From: Flavobacteriales bacterium | Lineage (GTDB): Bacteria > Bacteroidota > Bacteroidia > Flavobacteriales > UBA7430 | Length of the DNA stretch: 8,787 bases | Reading direction: 5' to 3' | Assembly: GCA_024959975.1 (NCBI GenBank) | Contig: JANXFM010000105.1 | Coordinates: forward strand, 1 to 8,787 | Part shown: positions 6,869 to 8,787 of the stretch, one piece after another | Layout: the number at the start of each line of letters is the position of its first letter | Position numbering within the stretch: the first letter of the stretch is position 1 | Made by a program: the position numbers and the translations under genes | The notes under the pieces: generated by a model | The model's input: only the letters and a program-made list of their open reading frames with translations | Database searches by the model: none | Told to the model about the DNA's origin: nothing

Positions 6869-7915
6869 TTGAAAAACTTATCACTCATAAATAAGCTTCT
6901 TTATACAATCAACATCGTATTCTTACTACTTTGGTTTTGTGCCTTTTTATCGCCTTATATCAATCCAAAAACCTTCTCTTTAGGAGCTCTTTTAGCTATA
7001 GGATACCCAATTTTATTACTAACACACCTGTTCTTTGTCCTTTATTGGTTGGTACGATTCAATAAAGCCATCTACCTTTCATTGGCTGTACTCATCCTAA
7101 GTTATTTCTTTTCAGTTCCGGTATTTCATGCCAAAAGCAAGTTTAAAGCACTAGCCCAGGATAATTCATTTTCGGTTCTAAGTTTTAACAGCCAACTCTC
7201 CTATTTCTCCGGTGGACAAAAAGAAAAAGTGCAGACACATCAATCAAAAATATCCCATTTCTTAAATCAGGAAAACACCGATGTTCTATGCCTTCAGGAA
7301 GCCCGAAAAGGAATGTCTTCAAGTCTAAATTATCCATATAACGCCACCTTTGGTTTTAGTCAGATATACAGTAAATATGAGATTGTTTCTTCTCAAAAAA
7401 TTATATTTAATGAAACGTCTACAAACAGCTCTTGCTATGCAGATTTGATTATTCACAGAGATACTGTCCGTGTGTACAATCTTCACTTAGAATCGCTTCA
7501 TCTGGGAAATGACGACTATAGTTTATTAAAAGAATGGGATGAGGAAACTTTGGAAGAACAGTTGCAAGACAAAACACAAAAACTCTCAAATAAGATCCGT
7601 AAGGCTAGTTCTAAAAGAGTAAGTCAGGCTGAAAAAATTATTGAATCTATTAACAGAAGCCCATACCCTACATTAATTTGTGGCGATTTTAACGATGTCC
7701 CTCAAAGTTATATCTATAGAAAATTAAACGCTGATCACAAAGATGCATTCCTGGAATCCGGAAAAGGTTTTGGAGCTACATACAGACAACTGATCTTCCC
7801 TTTCAGGATCGACTTTATTTTAGCCGACAAGCACTGGTCTGCCTATAACTTTAAAGTCTTAGAAGAAAAACTCTCCGACCACCAAGCCATCCGTTGCGAC
7901 ATTGAGTTTAATTAA
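6869..7915 (+). CDS. Membrane-anchored endonuclease/exonuclease/phosphatase-family hydrolase
   Basis: The 348-residue protein has three N-terminal membrane helices (about 8-27, 37-62 and 66-86) followed by an EEP-superfamily metal-dependent phosphodiesterase domain from about residue 100. The catalytic set is complete: N107 in SFN, E144 in LQEA, H206 in NLHLES, D273 and N275 in GDFND, and D337-H338 in SDHQ. Relatives cleave nucleic acids, phosphoinositides or sphingomyelin, and the true substrate cannot be decided from sequence. With three helices and the N-terminus inside, the catalytic domain would face the periplasm. The start is TTG at 6869, two bases after the previous stop. An in-frame stop at 6854 excludes an upstream start, the next Met lies past the membrane helices, and MKNLS is the N-terminus I recall for homologues. 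It is the last gene of the cluster; only an AT-only inverted repeat follows, not a clear terminator. Confidence 0.9.
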   Translation: MKNLSLINKLLYTINIVFLLLWFCAFLSPYINPKTFSLGALLAIGYPILLLTHLFFVLYWLVRFNKAIYLSLAVLILSYFFSVPVFHAKSKFKALAQDNSFSVLSFNSQLSYFSGGQKEKVQTHQSKISHFLNQENTDVLCLQEARKGMSSSLNYPYNATFGFSQIYSKYEIVSSQKIIFNETSTNSSCYADLIIHRDTVRVYNLHLESLHLGNDDYSLLKEWDEETLEEQLQDKTQKLSNKIRKASSKRVSQAEKIIESINRSPYPTLICGDFNDVPQSYIYRKLNADHKDAFLESGKGFGATYRQLIFPFRIDFILADKHWSAYNFKVLEEKLSDHQAIRCDIEFN

Positions 7916-8148
7916 TAATTAGTAATTAACAATATACGTACCATGAAATAACATAATTAAGCGTTACACTAGTAATAGCAATGGATTGAAGAAGTATGCT
8001 ATAATATGTTAAAGAACTACACATCAAAGATACGATTTTACACAATACCTATCCAATTTATTTCATCAATCCCTTGCCTACCACGACATTGACGTTACAT
8101 AATGTGATTAGAGAGGGCTAAAACCGATACATTTTTTAGAATTTATTT

Positions 8149-8159
8149 ACGTATTGGAG
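8149..8159 (+). repeat. Direct repeat ACGTATTGGAG, copy 1
   Basis: This 11-base sequence recurs exactly at 8482-8492. A related TTGGAGCTT-containing site lies at 8202-8210 and shares nine bases with the second copy. It is directly followed by the hairpin at 8161-8183. Confidence 0.6.
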
Positions 8160-8160
8160 T

Positions 8161-8183
8161 GTGGCAAATTTAATTTTTGCCAC
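8161..8183 (+). repeat. Perfect inverted repeat GTGGCAAA / TTTGCCAC
   Basis: GTGGCAAA (8161-8168) and TTTGCCAC (8176-8183) are perfect inverse complements around a 7-base AT-only loop. No T-run follows, so it is not a standard terminator. It could be a protein-binding operator or an RNA hairpin. Confidence 0.65.
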
Positions 8184-8220
8184 TATACAATACTGTAATA
8201 TTTGGAGCTTTTAGGGTTCT

Positions 8221-8276
8221 GTCGCATTAATTACACCAACCTTTAAAAATTCTATTTAAATTAATAATTATGCGAC
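8221..8276 (+). repeat. Inverted repeat GTCGCA-TAATT / AATTA-TGCGAC
   Basis: GTCGCA (8221-8226) pairs with TGCGAC (8271-8276), and after one bulged T, TAATT (8228-8232) pairs with AATTA (8266-8270). This gives 11 pairs around a 33-base AT-rich loop. GTTC (8216-8219) and GAAC (8286-8289) are further complementary bases outside the stem. Confidence 0.55.
8228..8244 (+). repeat. Imperfect 17-base direct repeat, copy 1
   Basis: TAATTACACCAACCTTT here and TAATGACACGAACGTTT at 8277-8293 agree at 14 of 17 positions, 49 bases apart. All three differences are to G in the second copy. One copy lies inside the inverted repeat at 8221-8276 and the other just after it. Confidence 0.5.
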
Positions 8277-8293
8277 TAATGACACGAACGTTT
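8277..8293 (+). repeat. Imperfect 17-base direct repeat, copy 2
   Basis: This is the second copy of the unit at 8228-8244, sharing 14 of 17 bases. Paired sites at a regular spacing could be regulator-binding sites; this is inference. Confidence 0.5.
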
Positions 8294-8406
8294 TGAAATA
8301 TGTTTTCTTATAATCGATGATTTTATTCTTTCTAATAATACTTACTACTTCAATCCCTACCACTCACTAATTAATCTATATAATGCATATATATTTTTCT
8401 TAACTT

Positions 8407-8416
8407 GTAGCTACTC
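8407..8416 (+). repeat. Direct repeat GTAGCTACTC, copy 1
   Basis: This sequence contains the palindrome GTAGCTAC and recurs exactly at 8459-8468, with a partial third copy GTAGCTA at 8471-8477. Confidence 0.55.
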
Positions 8417-8458
8417 TTGAGAAATACAGTCATATAAGAACTGTTTTAGTATGTTAAA

Positions 8459-8477
8459 GTAGCTACTCAGGTAGCTA
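8459..8477 (+). repeat. Direct repeat GTAGCTACTC copy 2, forming a hairpin
   Basis: GTAGCTACTC at 8459-8468 is the second copy of the sequence at 8407-8416. TAGCTAC (8460-8466) pairs with GTAGCTA (8471-8477) around a TCAG loop, a 7-bp hairpin about 60 bases before the downstream start codon. No T-run follows. Confidence 0.55.
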
Positions 8478-8481
8478 AGCA

Positions 8482-8492
8482 ACGTATTGGAG
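8482..8492 (+). repeat. Direct repeat ACGTATTGGAG, copy 2
   Basis: This is an exact copy of 8149-8159, 333 bases downstream and 45 bases before the ATG of the secreted-protein gene. Confidence 0.6.
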
Positions 8493-8536
8493 CTTCTTAA
8501 TCGTGTTTTCAGGATAAACTAATCCCCCCTCAGATT

Positions 8537-8787
8537 ATGAAAAAACTGATATACCTCTTTTTATTACTTCCACTTCTTACTTTTGGACAGGCTCCACAGG
8601 GATTTACCTACCAAGCTGTTGCAACAGATGACAATGGGTTAGAACTTGTTGAACAGAATGTCTCTGTAAGAGTTGTGATACTAAGTGAATCTTCATCTGG
8701 TACAGAACAATGGATAGAGACTCATTCTACTACAACTGATGGGTTTGGGTTATTTACTATTACTATTGGTGAAGGAACTAGCACAGG
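8537..8787 (+). CDS. Secreted surface-type protein, N-terminal part only
   Basis: The gene opens at ATG 8537 and is cut by the window end after 83 full codons, so only its start is visible. Residues 1-17 form a Sec signal peptide (MKK, a hydrophobic Leu-rich core, then TFG), with probable cleavage before Q18. The mature part begins QAPQGFTYQAVATDDNG, a signature I recall from many large secreted Bacteroidota proteins, often with variable repeats and a C-terminal type IX secretion or tail-fibre-like region. Residues about 40-83 look like a beta-rich domain, with VSVRVVIL, the pattern ETHSTTTDGFGLFTITIG and a Gly/Thr-rich turn. In this family the pattern corresponds to a carboxypeptidase-regulatory or transthyretin-like fold; that assignment is inference. 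It is separated from the mutL cluster by 620 bases and is probably expressed on its own. Function, length and secretion route cannot be judged from what is present. Confidence 0.85.
   Translation, partial: MKKLIYLFLLLPLLTFGQAPQGFTYQAVATDDNGLELVEQNVSVRVVILSESSSGTEQWIETHSTTTDGFGLFTITIGEGTST

Larger units (their letters stand above)
7916..8536 (+). other. Long intergenic region with short repeats, no convincing gene
   Basis: These roughly 620 bases separate the mutL cluster from the secreted-protein gene. All ATG-started frames seen on the + strand are very short, the longest noticed being 28 codons at 8006-8092 with no recognisable product. The left third (to about 8100) shows no structure that I could identify. 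The right part, from about 8149, is dense in inverted and direct repeats, listed separately. No exact TAnnTTTG promoter was found close to the next gene; a near match is AATATTTG at 8197-8204. A long leader or regulatory RNA for the downstream gene is possible but unproven. Confidence 0.6.

Noticed and set aside
7908..7929. TTAATTA/TAATTAA inverted repeat as terminator of the mutL cluster
   Set aside because: The stem is AT-only, overlaps the stop codon and has no T-run, so it may be chance in AT-rich sequence.
8006..8092. 28-codon open frame in the intergenic region
   Set aside because: It is too short, has no promoter or recognisable product, and its composition is unremarkable.
8149..8492. 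Insertion sequence with target duplication
   Set aside because: There is no transposase and no terminal inverted repeat beyond TG/CA next to the 11-base repeats, so a mobile element is only one weak explanation.
7916..8536. CRISPR array or defence locus
   Set aside because: The repeats are few, short and irregularly spaced, and no cas-like gene is present.

Overview
The window looks like chromosomal DNA from a Bacteroidota species, most likely Flavobacteriales-like. It is AT-rich and its genes show no clear Shine-Dalgarno sequences. Several genes are preceded by the Bacteroidota -7 element TAnnTTTG. The order mutL, rhomboid, rhomboid, membrane-anchored endonuclease/exonuclease/phosphatase-family protein is one I recall from flavobacterial genomes. 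The last gene begins with a short Sec signal peptide and the 'APQG-YQAVA' N-terminus common in secreted Bacteroidota proteins. This assignment comes from family recognition, not from a database search.

Layout. Positions 15-641 encode PlsY, the acyl-phosphate:glycerol-3-phosphate acyltransferase of phospholipid synthesis. A tRNA-Arg(ACG) follows at 776-849, with a good promoter upstream and an intrinsic terminator downstream. An NhaC-type Na+/H+ antiporter lies at 1080-2516. A small membrane protein with TPR-like repeats follows at 2579-3091 and is closed by a second intrinsic terminator. A compact five-gene cluster then runs from 3149 to 7915: an 88-residue tail-anchored protein, mutL, two consecutive rhomboid-family proteins, and a membrane-anchored EEP-superfamily hydrolase. 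Their junctions are gaps of 3 nt and 2 nt or one-base TAATG overlaps, so the cluster is probably one transcript with translational coupling. Its likely promoter element lies immediately before the first gene. All genes are on the + strand.

The last part, 7916-8536, is about 620 bases without a convincing gene. It holds several short inverted and direct repeats. After it, a secreted-protein gene starts at 8537 and runs off the window.

How the genes relate. PlsY, the tRNA, the antiporter and MutL are housekeeping functions that happen to be adjacent. The mutL-rhomboid-rhomboid-EEP linkage is the most system-like part. It joins a mismatch-repair protein to three membrane proteins by overlapping genes, but the sequence shows no shared pathway. 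The points most worth checking are the altered metal-site motifs in the MutL C-terminal domain, the TTG starts of mutL and the EEP gene, the possibly leaderless start of the small tail-anchored gene, and the repeat-rich region before the secreted protein. No mobile element, CRISPR array or defence system is visible.
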